Shown: positions 18,905-28,395 of the stretch, in pieces
Layout of the letters: every line of letters begins with the position of its first letter
Position numbering within the stretch: position 1 is the stretch's first letter
Assembly: GCA_022749655.1 (NCBI GenBank)
Contig: CP094243.1
Location: forward strand, 1,984,001-2,048,000
Reading direction: 5' to 3'
Origin: Xanthomonas phaseoli pv. phaseoli
GTDB taxonomy: Bacteria; Pseudomonadota; Gammaproteobacteria; Xanthomonadales; Xanthomonadaceae
Length of the DNA: 64,000 nucleotides
Translations under genes and position numbers: made by a program
The notes under the pieces: generated by a model
What the model saw: only the letters and a program-made list of their open reading frames with translations
Database searches by the model: none
Told to the model about the DNA's origin: nothing

Positions 18905-19639
18905 CTACAGGTCGCCGAACCGCGACTGCAGCGCCGCAATCGCCGCCAGTCCTGCCGTTTCGGTGCGCAGAATGCGTGGCCCCAGCTGCAGGCCGCTGAA
19001 GCCCGCCTCGGCAAGCAGCGCGCGATCGCGCGGCGACCAGCCGCCTTCCGGCCCGATCGCCACGACGATGTGTTGCTGGACGCTCGATGCCAACGTGCCC
19101 AGACGATGCTCGCCCTGTGGGTCCAGCGTCAGCCGTAGCGCATGCGCATCGCTGGCCTGCGCCGCGTCCTGCAAGCCCTGCGGCGCGGCAACGCTAGGAA
19201 GACGTGCACGGCCGGATTGCTCGCAGGCCGACACCACCACGCTGCGCCAGTGCGCCACGCGTTTTTCGGTGCGCGCCGCATCGAGCTTGACCTCGGTGCG
19301 CTCGGCGATCACCGGCACGATCGCCGCAACGCCCAGCTCGGTGGCCTTCTGCAAAATCAGATCCATCTTCTCGCCGCGCGCGATGCCTTGCATCAAGGTG
19401 ATGCGCAGCGGCGATTCGTTGGAGAGTGGCTCGACGCGTTCCACCAGCGCACGTGCATCGCGCTTGCCCGCCACGGTGATGCGTGCGTGGTAGTCGCTGC
19501 CGTCGCCGTTGAACAGGATGCAGGCATCGCCCTCGCGCAGCCGCAGCACCCGCAGCAGGTGATTGGCCGACTCTTCCGGCAATGCCACTTCCTGGTCGCA
19601 GTGCAGCGGCAGCGCGACATGCGAACGGGTCAGGCGCAT
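18905..19639 (-). CDS. rsmE: 16S rRNA (uracil-1498-N3)-methyltransferase
   Basis: A SPOUT-class methyltransferase of 244 residues, the usual length. It modifies U1498 of 16S rRNA in the small subunit. Marks are the N-terminal PUA-like part (NHLLRVLRLREGDACILFNGDG), the RITLMQGIARGEKMD strand, QKATELGV, the knot motif AIGPEGGWSPRD and GPRILRTETAGLAA. The ATG at 19639 overlaps the end of bioA by 10 bases, so it is translated from the bioA message. Confidence 0.95.
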   Translation of the reverse strand: MRLTRSHVALPLHCDQEVALPEESANHLLRVLRLREGDACILFNGDGSDYHARITVAGKRDARALVERVEPLSNESPLRITLMQGIARGEKMDLILQKATELGVAAIVPVIAERTEVKLDAARTEKRVAHWRSVVVSACEQSGRARLPSVAAPQGLQDAAQASDAHALRLTLDPQGEHRLGTLASSVQQHIVVAIGPEGGWSPRDRALLAEAGFSGLQLGPRILRTETAGLAAIAALQSRFGDL

Positions 19640-21047
19640 GCCACCGCCTCGGTGATGGCATGCCGGGTGGTGTCGGCCAGCAACGCAAGCTGCGCCTCGT
19701 CCACGCAATACGGCGGCATCCAGTACAGCACGTCGCCGAGCGGGCGCAGCACCACGCCTTTTTCGAGCGCCGCGCGATACGCCTTCAGGCCGACGCGTGC
19801 GGCAGGCGCAAATGGCGTGCGCTTGTCGCCGCCCTGGGTCAGCTCGAACGCCACGATCATGCCGGCCTGGCGCACGTCCGCCACGGCCGGGTGTGCGCCG
19901 ATCTGCGCAGCAAGCTCGCGCATGCGCGCGGCGATGGGTTGGTTGCGCGCAATCACGTCGTCGTCTGCGAAGATCTTCAAGGTCGCCAGCGCCGCCGCAC
20001 ATGCCAGCGGGTTGCCGGTGTAGCTGTGCGAATGCAGGAACGCACGCTCGCGCGAATCGTCCAGAAATCCGTCGTACAGCTGCTGCGTGGCCAGCACCGC
20101 CGACAGCGGCATGAAGCCGCCGGTCAGCCCCTTCGAGAGGCATAGCAGGTCGGGCATCACGCCGGCCTGTTCGCAGGCGAACAAGGTGCCGGTACGGCCG
20201 AAACCGGTGGCGATCTCGTCGGCGATCAAGAAGGCGCCATGGGCATCGCACAATTCGCGCGCGCGGCGCAGATACGCCGGGTGGTACATGCGCATCCCGC
20301 CCGCGCATTGCACGCGCGGCTCCAGGATCAGCGCGCAGATTTCGCCGGGCGAGCGTTCGAACATGGCCTGCAACGCATCGGCTGCCTGCAGCGCATGGTC
20401 TTCGGCGCTTTGCCCCGGCTCGGCCAGGTAGGCATCGGGCGAGGGTGTGAACATCGCCTCCAGCAACAGCGGCGCATACACGCGCCGGTACAGCGGAATA
20501 TCGCCAACCGACAGCGCGCCGATGGTCTCGCCGTGGTAACCATTCTCCAGTGCGATGAACCGCGTCCGCCGGTGGTCGCCGCGATTGTGGAAGTAATGGA
20601 AGGCCATCTTCAGCGCCACCTCCACGCCCGCCGATCCGTTGTCGGCGTAGAACACCTTGGACAACGGTGCACGCCCGGCCTGGCGCGGCGCGATCGCCAG
20701 CAACTGCTCGGCCAGTTGCACGGCCGGCGGATGCGTGAAGCCGGCCAGCATCACCTGTTCCAGTTCACCGGCCTGGCGCGCGATGGCCGCGCCGATGCGC
20801 GGTTCGGTATGACCGAACAGGTTTGTCCACCAGCTGCTCACCGCGTCCAGGTAGCGGCGGCCGTCATGGCCGACCAGCCATGCGCCTTCGCCACGCGCGA
20901 TCGGCACCAGCGGCAGCGTGTGCGGGTGCTCACGCATCTGCGTGCAGGGTGCCACACCACCGCAAGATCGCGTTGCCGCCAATGTTCGGCAGTTTGCGCG
21001 GCTGCAGGGTCTGCTAGGATTTCGGGTTCATGGACATGTCGATGCAT
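19630..21047 (-). pseudogene. bioA: Adenosylmethionine-8-amino-7-oxononanoate aminotransferase, frameshifted near the start
   Basis: PLP-dependent class-III aminotransferase of biotin synthesis (KAPA to DAPA). The long frame has YLDAVSSWWTNLFGH, ADNGSAGVEVALKMA, YHGETIGALSVGD, the LIADEIATGFGRTG motif and the PLP lysine in LCLSKGLTGG. Its N-terminus does not match the family. The missing part (RQRDLAVVWHP) is in another frame that starts at ATG 21047 behind GGCGG. The frames join at 20947-20949, where a run of three G on the plus strand should be four, giving VVWHPCTQM as in BioA proteins. Restored length is about 472 residues. If the break is real, translation could still start internally at 20937 but would lack the conserved WHP segment. 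Confidence 0.88.
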
Positions 21048-21088
21048 CCGCCTATTCTATCGGCCCGCGTTGCGGCTGCGTGCGACGC

Positions 21089-21637
21089 ATGAGCTCGCGT
21101 CTGCCGATCATCCACAAGATCACCGATCTGGGCGACGGGCCGTTCCGTCGGCAGCAGCTGGATCTGGAATTTTCCAACGGGCAGCGCCGCATCTACGAAC
21201 GCCAACTCAGCCAGGGCCACGGCGCCGTGGTGGTGGTGCCCATGCTCGATGCGCAAACCGTGCTGCTGGTGCGCGAATATGCCGCCGGCGTGCATCGCTA
21301 CGAACTCGGTCTGGTCAAGGGCCGCATCGACGCCGGCGAAACGCCCGAGCAGGCCGCCGACCGCGAGCTCAAGGAAGAAGCCGGCTATGGCGCACGCCAG
21401 GTACAGGTGCTGCGCGCGATGACGCTCGCTCCTACTTATATGAGTCACCAATCCTGGTTGGTGCTGGCACGCGACCTCTACCCCGAGCGCCTGGTTGGCG
21501 ACGAGCCGGAAGAGATGGACGTGGTGCCGTGGCCGATCGCACGTCTGGACGAATTGATGCTGCGCGAAGATTTCTCCGAAGGCCGCTCGCTGGCCGCCTT
21601 GTTCATTGCGCGCGAATGGCTGGAGCGCAATCCATGA
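21089..21637 (+). CDS. nudE: ADP-compounds hydrolase, Nudix family
   Basis: A 182-residue Nudix hydrolase expected to act on ADP-ribose, NADH or Ap3A. The Nudix box is visible as GRIDAGETPEQAADRELKEEAGY. Flanking AAGVHRYELGLVKG and TLAPTYMSHQSWLVLARDLYP agree with NudE. The ATG at 21089 gives the family's usual N-terminus. It is divergent from bioA (41 bases between starts) and its TGA overlaps the next ATG (ATGA), coupling it to cysQ. Confidence 0.93.
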   Translation: MSSRLPIIHKITDLGDGPFRRQQLDLEFSNGQRRIYERQLSQGHGAVVVVPMLDAQTVLLVREYAAGVHRYELGLVKGRIDAGETPEQAADRELKEEAGYGARQVQVLRAMTLAPTYMSHQSWLVLARDLYPERLVGDEPEEMDVVPWPIARLDELMLREDFSEGRSLAALFIAREWLERNP

Positions 21638-22434
21638 TCCGCATCCCGATGGAGCTGCGCGAAACCGTGATCGCCATCGCGCGCGATGCCGGCGCGGCCA
21701 TCATGGAGGTCTATGCCCAGAACTTTTCGGTGGAGATCAAGGACGACGCCAGCCCGCTGACCCAAGCCGACCTGGCGGCCAACCGCGTCATCGTCGAAGG
21801 CTTGCGCCGTGTCACCCCGGATGTGCCGGTGCTGTCGGAAGAGTCTGCGCACGTGGCCTGGGAACAGCGCCAGTACTGGACCAGTTACTGGTTGGTCGAT
21901 CCGCTCGATGGCACCCGCGAATTCGTCAAGCGCAATGGCGAGTTCAGCGTCAACATCGCACTCATCCATATGGGCGCACCGGTGCTGGGAGTGGTGCAGG
22001 CGCCGGTCGACGGGCGGGTCTGGTACGCCGCGCGCGGCGAGAACGCCTTCCGCCGTGATGGCGACCGCGATGAGATGCTGCACACGCGCACCCCGGCCGC
22101 CACGCCGTTGCGGGTGGCGGCCAGCCGCTCGCATCGCGACGCGCGTACCGCCGCCGCGCTGGAGCGGATGGGCGAGATCGACGTGGTCGCGCAAGGGTCG
22201 TCGTTGAAGTTCTGCCGCATCGCCGAGGGCGATCTGGACGTGTATCCGCGCTTCGGTCCCACTTCCGAGTGGGACACCGCCGCCGGCCAGTGCGTGTTGC
22301 ATGCGGCCGGTGGCGTGTTGCTGGCCGGCGCCAGCGGCAAACCGTTCCGCTACAACCGCCGCGACACCTTGCTCAACGGCGACTTCATCGCACTGGGCGA
22401 CCCCAATCTGCCCTGGCGCGATTGGCTGGCCTGA
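21634..22434 (+). CDS. cysQ: 3'(2'),5'-bisphosphate nucleotidase
   Basis: Inositol-monophosphatase-fold enzyme of 266 residues that hydrolyses PAP to AMP and so protects sulfate assimilation. The metal motif WLVDPLDGTREFVKRNGEFSVNIA and the second metal site PTSEWDTAAGQCVL are present, as is EESAHVAW with its acidic residue. It starts inside the nudE stop (ATGA) with GGAG eight bases upstream. The nudE-cysQ pairing is common in gammaproteobacteria. Confidence 0.95.
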   Translation: MIRIPMELRETVIAIARDAGAAIMEVYAQNFSVEIKDDASPLTQADLAANRVIVEGLRRVTPDVPVLSEESAHVAWEQRQYWTSYWLVDPLDGTREFVKRNGEFSVNIALIHMGAPVLGVVQAPVDGRVWYAARGENAFRRDGDRDEMLHTRTPAATPLRVAASRSHRDARTAAALERMGEIDVVAQGSSLKFCRIAEGDLDVYPRFGPTSEWDTAAGQCVLHAAGGVLLAGASGKPFRYNRRDTLLNGDFIALGDPNLPWRDWLA

Positions 22435-22620
22435 GCGGCATGCGCGCCGTCCTGGCGACGGCATGGCTGCGCAAAGCCCTGACGCACTGAAAGGTACACT
22501 CCGGTATCCCCGCACGCGCTTGCGTGCGGCGCGTTGTTGCGGTGTGCAACGGCCGCGTACATCGCTTGCGTCGTGGCACATGCGCAGGCGGCGCACTCAC
22601 TCAGGTTCCAGGAAGACACG

Positions 22621-23679
22621 ATGTCTCAGACCCCATCCACCGGCGATATCCAGCAGCTGTTGCACTTGATGGCGCGCCTGCGCGATCGCGAAAATGGCTG
22701 TCCCTGGGATGTGCAGCAGACCTTCGCCAGCATCGCGCCGTACACCATCGAAGAAGCCTACGAGGTGGCCGATGCGATCGACCGCAACGACCTGGCTGGC
22801 CTGCGCGACGAGTTGGGCGACCTGTTGTTGCAGGTGGTCTTCCATTCGCAAATGGCGGCCGAGCAGGGGGCGTTTACATTCGCCGACGTGCTCGCCACGC
22901 TCAGCGACAAGCTCATACGTCGCCATCCGCATGTGTTCGCCGCGCAACCGGCGCCCGATGCGCAGGCGTTAAGCGCCAGCTGGGAGCAGATCAAGCGCGA
23001 CGAGCGCCACGCCGCAGGCAATCAGGACGGCTCCGCACTCGCCGGCATCGCGCGCGGGCTGCCGGAATGGCAGCGCTCCACCAAGCTGCAGGCGCGTGCG
23101 GCGCGGGTGGGTTTCGATTGGCCCGGCCCGATGCCGGTGCTGGAAAAACTGCAGGAAGAAATCCAAGAGCTGCGCGTGGAATTCGCCCGCGGCCCGGTGG
23201 CCGACAATCAAACCCGGCTGGAAGACGAATTGGGCGATGTGTTGTTCGTCTGCGCCAATCTGGCGCGCCATGCCAAGGTGGATGTCGGCGCCGCGTTGCG
23301 GCACGCCAACCTGAAATTCGAACGTCGCTTTCGTGCAATGGAGGCGCAGGCGCGTACTGCCGGCACGTCGTTGGACGCGTTGTCGCTGGACGCGCAGGAA
23401 GCGTTATGGCAACAGGTCAAGCGGGAGGAGCGCCGCGGCGATGTGCCGGCCGTCGACAGTTCCGCAGGCGACGCATCGGCCTCGCGCGCCCCGCTTTCCC
23501 ACGCCCCGCCTGTGGACAGCCCTGCCAGCCGTCACCCGTCCGTCGGCGGTGAGGCTTCCCGCAGTGCAGTGCGGTATCAAACCGGCCACGATGCCACCGC
23601 CACCGCCACCGCCACCGCCACCGCCACCGATACCGATACCGATACCGATACCGATACCGATACGCCGCGCCCCGTATGA
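22621..23679 (+). CDS. mazG: Nucleoside triphosphate pyrophosphohydrolase with repeat-encoded tail
   Basis: House-cleaning NTP pyrophosphatase of 352 residues. Two MazG domains are present: the first with [14 protein letters not shown] and [15 protein letters not shown], the second with [12 protein letters not shown] and [18 protein letters not shown]. The catalytic protein should end near residue 275. A roughly 75-residue extension follows that matches no family I know. It finishes in alternating Ala-Thr then Asp-Thr dipeptides made by a hexanucleotide repeat. The ATG at 22621 was chosen for homology. The stop overlaps the next start (ATGA). Confidence 0.93.
   Translation: MSQTPSTGDIQQLLHLMARLRDRENGCPWDVQQTFASIAPYTIEEAYEVADAIDRNDLAGLRDELGDLLLQVVFHSQMAAEQGAFTFADVLATLSDKLIRRHPHVFAAQPAPDAQALSASWEQIKRDERHAAGNQDGSALAGIARGLPEWQRSTKLQARAARVGFDWPGPMPVLEKLQEEIQELRVEFARGPVADNQTRLEDELGDVLFVCANLARHAKVDVGAALRHANLKFERRFRAMEAQARTAGTSLDALSLDAQEALWQQVKREERRGDVPAVDSSAGDASASRAPLSHAPPVDSPASRHPSVGGEASRSAVRYQTGHDATATATATATATDTDTDTDTDTDTPRPV
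23593..23664 (+). repeat. In-frame hexanucleotide microsatellite, 6 + 6 units
   Basis: Six GCCACC units (23593-23628) are followed by five GATACC units and one GATACG (23629-23664). They encode (Ala-Thr)6 and (Asp-Thr)6 at the end of MazG. Because units are six bases, gain or loss changes tail length without breaking the frame. Confidence 0.95.
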
Positions 23680-24011
23680 CGATCCCGCCGACCACGCTGC
23701 TGCTGTTCGCCGCGACGGCGCTCGCCGAGTTGGTCGGTTGCTACCTTCCTTATCTCTGGCTGCGCAAAGGGGGCAGCGCGTGGTTGCTGCTGCCCACTGC
23801 GCTGAGCCTTGCCGTCTTCGTCTGGCTGTTGAGCTTGCATCCGGAAGCGAGCGGTCGCGTGTACGCGGCCTATGGCGGGGTCTATATCGCCAGCGCGCTG
23901 CTATGGTTGTGGTGGGTGGACGGCGTGACGCCGACGCGCTGGGATCTGCTCGGCGCCGCCTGTTGCCTGCTCGGCATGGCGGTCATCATGTTCTCGCCGC
24001 GTAGCGCCTGA
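23676..24011 (+). CDS. YnfA family small membrane protein
   Basis: A 111-residue inner membrane protein with four hydrophobic segments, matching the YnfA/UPF0060 family (small multidrug-resistance-like fold, function uncertain). Marks are [17 protein letters not shown] near the start, [23 protein letters not shown] in the middle and the [19 protein letters not shown] end. It overlaps the mazG stop by four bases, so it is translationally coupled and sits directly behind the unstable repeat. Confidence 0.93.
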   Translation: MTIPPTTLLLFAATALAELVGCYLPYLWLRKGGSAWLLLPTALSLAVFVWLLSLHPEASGRVYAAYGGVYIASALLWLWWVDGVTPTRWDLLGAACCLLGMAVIMFSPRSA

Positions 24012-24169
24012 CTGCGTTTGCATGCACGCGCGTACGTTGCCTGTCGTGCGGCAGCGGCCGGTTGCAGCGGTTGTGCCCGGGCCCGCCCTGCACGTGGCCG
24101 GCATTGGTCGCCGGGAGCGCTGAGGCATACTCACGCAAGGATAGATCCACGACTTGCAAGGGGCTGCAC

Positions 24170-25132
24170 ATGTTTCCGACTTCGTTTCTCGCCATCGCCG
24201 TGTTGGTTGCCGGCGTCGTTGTCCTGTTCAAAACCGTGCGCATGGTGCCGCAGGGCTACCAATGGACGGTGGAGCGCTTCGGCCGCTACACCCACACCAT
24301 GAGCCCTGGGCTGCACTTCCTGGTGCCGGTGGTCTACGGCGTGGGGCGCAAGATCAACATGATGGAGCAGGTGCTGGATGTCCCCAGCCAGGACGTCATC
24401 ACCAAGGACAACGCGGTGGTGCGTGTGGACGGAGTGGTGTTCTTCCAGGTGCTGGATGCGGCCAAGGCCGCATACGAAGTGTCCAATCTGGAGATCGCCT
24501 CGATCGCGCTGGTGCAAACCAATATCCGCACCGTGATCGGATCGATGGATCTGGACGAGTCGCTCAGCCAGCGCGAAACCATCAATGCGCAACTGCTCAG
24601 CGTGGTCGACCAGGCCACCAATCCATGGGGCATCAAGGTCACCCGCATCGAGATTCGCGACATCCAGCCGCCGCGCGACCTGATCGATTCGATGGCGCGG
24701 CAGATGAAAGCCGAGCGCGAAAAGCGTGCCCAGATCCTCGAAGCCGAAGGCTCGCGTCAATCGGAAATCCTGCGCGCCGATGGCGAGAAGCAGGCCGCCG
24801 TGCTCGAGGCCGAAGGCCGCAAGGAAGCCGCCTTCCGCGATGCCGAAGCGCGCGAACGCCTGGCCGAGGCCGAGGCACGCGCGACGCAGATGGTGTCCGA
24901 CGCCATCGCCAACGGCAGCGTGCAGGCGATCAACTATTTCGTCGCACAGAAGTATGTGGAAGCGTTCAAGGCGCTGGCCACCGCACCCAACCAGAAATTC
25001 GTGCTGATGCCGATGGAATGCAGCGGCATCATCGGCTCCATCGCCGGTATCGCCGAGCTGGCCAAGGAGGCGGCCGGCAAGAATGACGCGCCCGTGCGCG
25101 TACCGCCGATGCCGCCGCGCGCGGGAGCCTGA
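24170..25132 (+). CDS. SPFH/band 7 membrane protein (QmcA-like)
   Basis: A 320-residue protein with one N-terminal membrane segment (about 1-20), then an SPFH/band 7 domain (RMVPQGYQWTVERFGRY, TKDNAVVRVDGVVFFQVLD, RTVIGSMDLDESLSQR) and a charged coiled coil (REKRAQILEAEGSRQSEILRA). Related E. coli QmcA is a membrane-bound scaffold thought to help quality control by FtsH (family knowledge). The ATG at 24170 gives a clean signal anchor. The NfeD partner follows after 3 bases, the standard pairing. Confidence 0.93.
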   Translation: MFPTSFLAIAVLVAGVVVLFKTVRMVPQGYQWTVERFGRYTHTMSPGLHFLVPVVYGVGRKINMMEQVLDVPSQDVITKDNAVVRVDGVVFFQVLDAAKAAYEVSNLEIASIALVQTNIRTVIGSMDLDESLSQRETINAQLLSVVDQATNPWGIKVTRIEIRDIQPPRDLIDSMARQMKAEREKRAQILEAEGSRQSEILRADGEKQAAVLEAEGRKEAAFRDAEARERLAEAEARATQMVSDAIANGSVQAINYFVAQKYVEAFKALATAPNQKFVLMPMECSGIIGSIAGIAELAKEAAGKNDAPVRVPPMPPRAGA

Positions 25133-25135
25133 GCC

Positions 25136-25570
25136 ATGCGCTGGGACGTGGCGGTCTGGGCAGTGCTGGCGCTGCTGCTGATTGCGGCCGAGACCCTGGT
25201 GCCGGGTGCCTTCCTGTTGTGGATGGGGATCGCCGCCGCAGCGGTGTGCTTATTGGTGCTGGTGTTGCCGGACATCGCGTTGCTGTGGCAGATCGTGGCA
25301 TTCGTGCTGCTCAGCTTCGTCTCGGTGCAGGTGTATCGCACCTGGTTCCGCGGCAAGGGCCGACAGAGCGATCGCCCGCTGCTCAATCGGCGTGCCGAGC
25401 AGTTGATCGGCCGTTGCGTGCCGCTCGATCAGGCCATCCACGATGGTCGCGGCCGGGCCAAGGTCGATGATGCGTTCTGGGTGGTGGCCGGCCCGGATCT
25501 GCCGGCCGGCACGCCGGTGCGCATCGTCGGCGTCGATGGCATGACCTTGCTGGTGCAGCCGGCCGGTTGA
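25136..25570 (+). CDS. NfeD-like membrane protein
   Basis: A 144-residue protein with two or three N-terminal membrane segments (WAVLALLLIAAETLVPGAFL and the following segment) and a C-terminal OB-fold domain (LIGRCVPLDQAI through GTPVRIVGVDGMTLLVQP). This is the short NfeD1b form (YbbJ type) that pairs with SPFH proteins. It begins 3 bases after the SPFH gene. Confidence 0.92.
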   Translation: MRWDVAVWAVLALLLIAAETLVPGAFLLWMGIAAAAVCLLVLVLPDIALLWQIVAFVLLSFVSVQVYRTWFRGKGRQSDRPLLNRRAEQLIGRCVPLDQAIHDGRGRAKVDDAFWVVAGPDLPAGTPVRIVGVDGMTLLVQPAG

Positions 25571-25742
25571 TGTACGCGGGCAGGGCTTGGCACTGCGGTG
25601 CCGACCTCGGCCTTGTTGCAGCGCGGCGTAGCATCGCGTTGCTTCAGCGCTTGCAGGCAGCGCAACCACGCAGGGCGTGTACGCCGTTCCCCAAGCGTGA
25701 CAGGACGGCGATAATGGCCGTCTTTCCCTTGGAACGGCGCAC

Positions 25743-26852
25743 ATGACCCAGAAGACCATCCTCAACGACACCCATCGTGCGCTTGGCGCCAAGATGGTCG
25801 ACTTCGGCGGCTGGGACATGCCGATCCATTACGGCTCGCAACTGGACGAGCACCACCAGGTGCGCCGCGACGCCGGCATGTTCGATGTCAGCCACATGAC
25901 GGTGATCGATCTGCACGGCGCGCGCGTGCGTGAGTTCCTGCGCTACCTGCTCGCCAACTCGGTGGACAAGCTCAAGGTCTCGGGCAAGGCGCTGTACACC
26001 TGCATGCTCAATCCGCAGGGTGGGGTGATCGACGACCTCATCGTCTACTACATGACGGAAGACTTCTTCCGTCTGGTGGTCAACGCCGCCACCCGCGAAA
26101 AGGACCTGCAGTGGATCGGCGAGCAGGCTGCACGCTTCGACGTGCGGGTGGAAGAGCGCAGCGACTTCGCGATGATTGCCGTGCAAGGTCCCAGCGCGCG
26201 CACCAAGGTCATCGACCTGCTCGACCCGGCCGACACCGCAGCGGCGAGCAAGCTCGGCCGTTTCGCCGCGCTGCAGACGCGTTCGCGCGATGGCATTGAT
26301 TTGTTCCTCGCGCGCACCGGCTACACCGGCGAAGACGGTTTCGAGATCGTGTTGCCGCAGCAGGCCGCCGTCGCATTCTGGAATGCGTTGCTCGCGCAGG
26401 GCGTCAAGCCCGCAGGCCTGGGTGCACGCGACACCCTGCGTCTGGAAGCAGGCATGAATCTCTATGGGCAGGACATGGACGATGGCGTCACCCCTTACGA
26501 GGCCGGGCTGGCCTGGACGATCGCCCTGGACGAAGGACGCGACTTCATCGGTCGCAGCGTGCTCGAATCGCAAAAGGCGCAGGGCGCACCGCGTCAGCTG
26601 ATCGGTGTGGTGATGGACGAGAAGGGCGTGTTGCGGCATGGCCAGACCGTGCTCACCGCCAGTGGCGAAGGCGAGATCCTGTCCGGCACGTTCTCGCCCA
26701 CGCTGGGCAAGGCGATCGCCTTCGCGCGCGTGCCGGCCGGCAGCATCGAGCAGCTGCGGGTGGACATCCGCGGCAAGCAGGTGCCGCTGCGCGCAGTGAA
26801 GTTTCCGTTCGTGCGCGATGGCCAGGCACAGCCCGGCGTGCTCGGCGACTGA
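25743..26852 (+). CDS. gcvT: Glycine cleavage system T protein (aminomethyltransferase)
   Basis: Transfers the methylene group from aminomethylated lipoyl-H protein to tetrahydrofolate. At 369 residues it is full length. Conserved features are [38 protein letters not shown] with the catalytic Asp, [12 protein letters not shown] and the C-terminal [17 protein letters not shown]. gcvH follows after 147 bases. gcvP is not in the window, so the system is split. I found no glycine riboswitch in the 170 bases upstream. Confidence 0.97.
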   Translation: MTQKTILNDTHRALGAKMVDFGGWDMPIHYGSQLDEHHQVRRDAGMFDVSHMTVIDLHGARVREFLRYLLANSVDKLKVSGKALYTCMLNPQGGVIDDLIVYYMTEDFFRLVVNAATREKDLQWIGEQAARFDVRVEERSDFAMIAVQGPSARTKVIDLLDPADTAAASKLGRFAALQTRSRDGIDLFLARTGYTGEDGFEIVLPQQAAVAFWNALLAQGVKPAGLGARDTLRLEAGMNLYGQDMDDGVTPYEAGLAWTIALDEGRDFIGRSVLESQKAQGAPRQLIGVVMDEKGVLRHGQTVLTASGEGEILSGTFSPTLGKAIAFARVPAGSIEQLRVDIRGKQVPLRAVKFPFVRDGQAQPGVLGD

Positions 26853-26999
26853 CTCGTGCAGCGCCGCGTATTGCGCGCGGCGCTGCGTCCGGGTCCGTAT
26901 CCGTATCGCCATCGCCACACCGCCGTGCGTGCACCTGTCTTGTCGCGCGGTCTAAACTAGCCACCTGTCCCCAACCATCATCTTTCCCGGAGCACACCC

Positions 27000-27395
27000 A
27001 TGAGCGAGATCCCTGGCGACCTCAAGTTCCTCAAATCCCACGAGTGGGCCCGCGTCGAAAGCAACGGTCGCGTGACCGTCGGCATTTCCGACCACGCGCA
27101 GGGCTTGCTGGGTGACCTGGTTTACGTCGAACTGCCGGGCGTCGGCGACACCGTGCAGGTCGGCAACGGCGCTGCGGTGGTGGAATCGGTCAAGGCCGCC
27201 TCCGACGTCTACAGCCCGGTCAGCGGCACCGTTGTCGAGGTCAACAGCGCGTTGAGCGACAAGCCGGAAACCATCAACGAGGACGCCTATGGCGAAGGCT
27301 GGATCTTCGTCGTCGAGATCGACGACAAGGAACAGCTCAACGACCTGCTGGACCCGGACGACTATGCCGAGCTGCTCGAAGACGACGATCACTGA
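27000..27395 (+). CDS. gcvH: Glycine cleavage system H protein
   Basis: Lipoyl carrier of 131 residues that shuttles the aminomethyl group. The lipoylation site is Lys65 in [13 protein letters not shown]. The flanking HEWARVE start, [13 protein letters not shown] and GWIFVVEI segments are all standard. GGAG lies eight bases before the ATG. A strong terminator follows directly. Confidence 0.97.
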   Translation: MSEIPGDLKFLKSHEWARVESNGRVTVGISDHAQGLLGDLVYVELPGVGDTVQVGNGAAVVESVKAASDVYSPVSGTVVEVNSALSDKPETINEDAYGEGWIFVVEIDDKEQLNDLLDPDDYAELLEDDDH

Positions 27396-27421
27396 TCAGG
27401 TATCGTTGCCGCCGGTATCCG

Positions 27422-27450
27422 ATGGCCGCTCCTGGAGCGGCCATTTTTTT
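27422..27450 (+). terminator. Terminator after gcvH
   Basis: ATGGCCGCTCC and GGAGCGGCCAT form a perfect 11-bp stem followed by seven T. It starts 27 bases after the gcvH stop. Confidence 0.93.
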
Positions 27451-28395
27451 GCGCGGCTGCGTCGGTGATGCGTGCCTCGGTGCAGCGATGCGGCGCGAGC
27501 CGGCGCGCAATCGGCGAGAGGGACGCGTCGGCCGCCCCCGACCGCGATGCCGTTGGTGGCATGTCGATGCGTTGGATCGGCAGCAACGATCCAACGTGCA
27601 TCCACTGCTCGCCCGCCTGCACTGCGCCGGATTTCTGACGTGAGTCGTTCGTGAGGGTTTGGCGTGCGCCCGGTGAAAAAATTTGCGCCATGCCGCCTCG
27701 CTCGATCATCGGTCGGTGCACGCGATGGATGCGGTAGTCGGTGCGCGCGGGTGCGTGCATGACGCTCTAGGCACTCGATAAGTTTGCGCATTTCTGCTCA
27801 TGCGACGTCGGAAGTGCAGCCGTTGGATAAAAAATTTTCAGCTGGCGGACAGGCGGCAAGCAATGCCGCGGCATCGGCTTCGCCACCGCGTCGTCCAAGC
27901 GCCCAGGCAGCCACGCAAGCACACGGCATAAAAAAACAGCGGAAAAGAAGTGCTTTTTTGAAAACGCTGTTGGGCCAACGCGCTTTTGGCTTGGACGAGG
28001 ATGTGCACGCGCGGGGTGATTCGATGGCGTGGCCGTGGCGCGCAGCGATGGTGGGTAAAAAAATTGCAAAAGAGTGTTGACAGTAAAAAAAAGCGTGATT
28101 AGGTTTCGCCCAGCAGACATTGCTGCAGAAGAGAGTGAGCAGAATCGACATCGCGCCGACAAGCTTGTTCCGGATGTCCACCGAAGCGCTAACCACGGTG
28201 GAGTCGGGTCCGCTTCTCTCCAAGAAAGCAGTTGTCGTTCCGACTACGCACCCGTGTCGCTGTTCGATGCGGGTGTTTCTGTATCCGTTCCGTCGCGCAT
28301 CATCTGCGGACGGTTCCCGACGACGGCATGCCGTCGCGGGGTTTGGTTCAACTGGGCGTTTCACCTCCATAGTTCACTGACGAGGAGCCAATTAC
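27451..28395. other. 945-bp non-coding stretch with a long leader for the H1-like gene
   Basis: Both strands have short open frames here but none with family features, a good ribosome site and typical codon use. A/T-rich islands at 27830-27840, 27930-27965 and 28056-28095 are unusual for this GC-rich DNA. The last is the promoter candidate for the H1-like gene, which would give a transcript leader near 280 nt. A small RNA or regulatory leader is possible but unproven. Confidence 0.45.
28077..28105 (+). promoter_or_regulatory. Sigma-70-type promoter candidate for the H1-like gene
   Basis: A perfect TTGACA (28077-28082), a 17-base spacer containing eight A, then TAGGTT (28100-28105). It is the best promoter match in the region and lies about 290 bases before the start codon. 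Confidence 0.6.

Noticed and set aside
25571-25742. Possible glycine riboswitch before gcvT
   Set aside because: No conserved glycine aptamer core could be found in this short region.
27389-28370. Several 120-190-codon minus-strand frames after gcvH
   Set aside because: No family features or ribosome sites; they overlap the terminator, AT-rich islands and the H1 leader.
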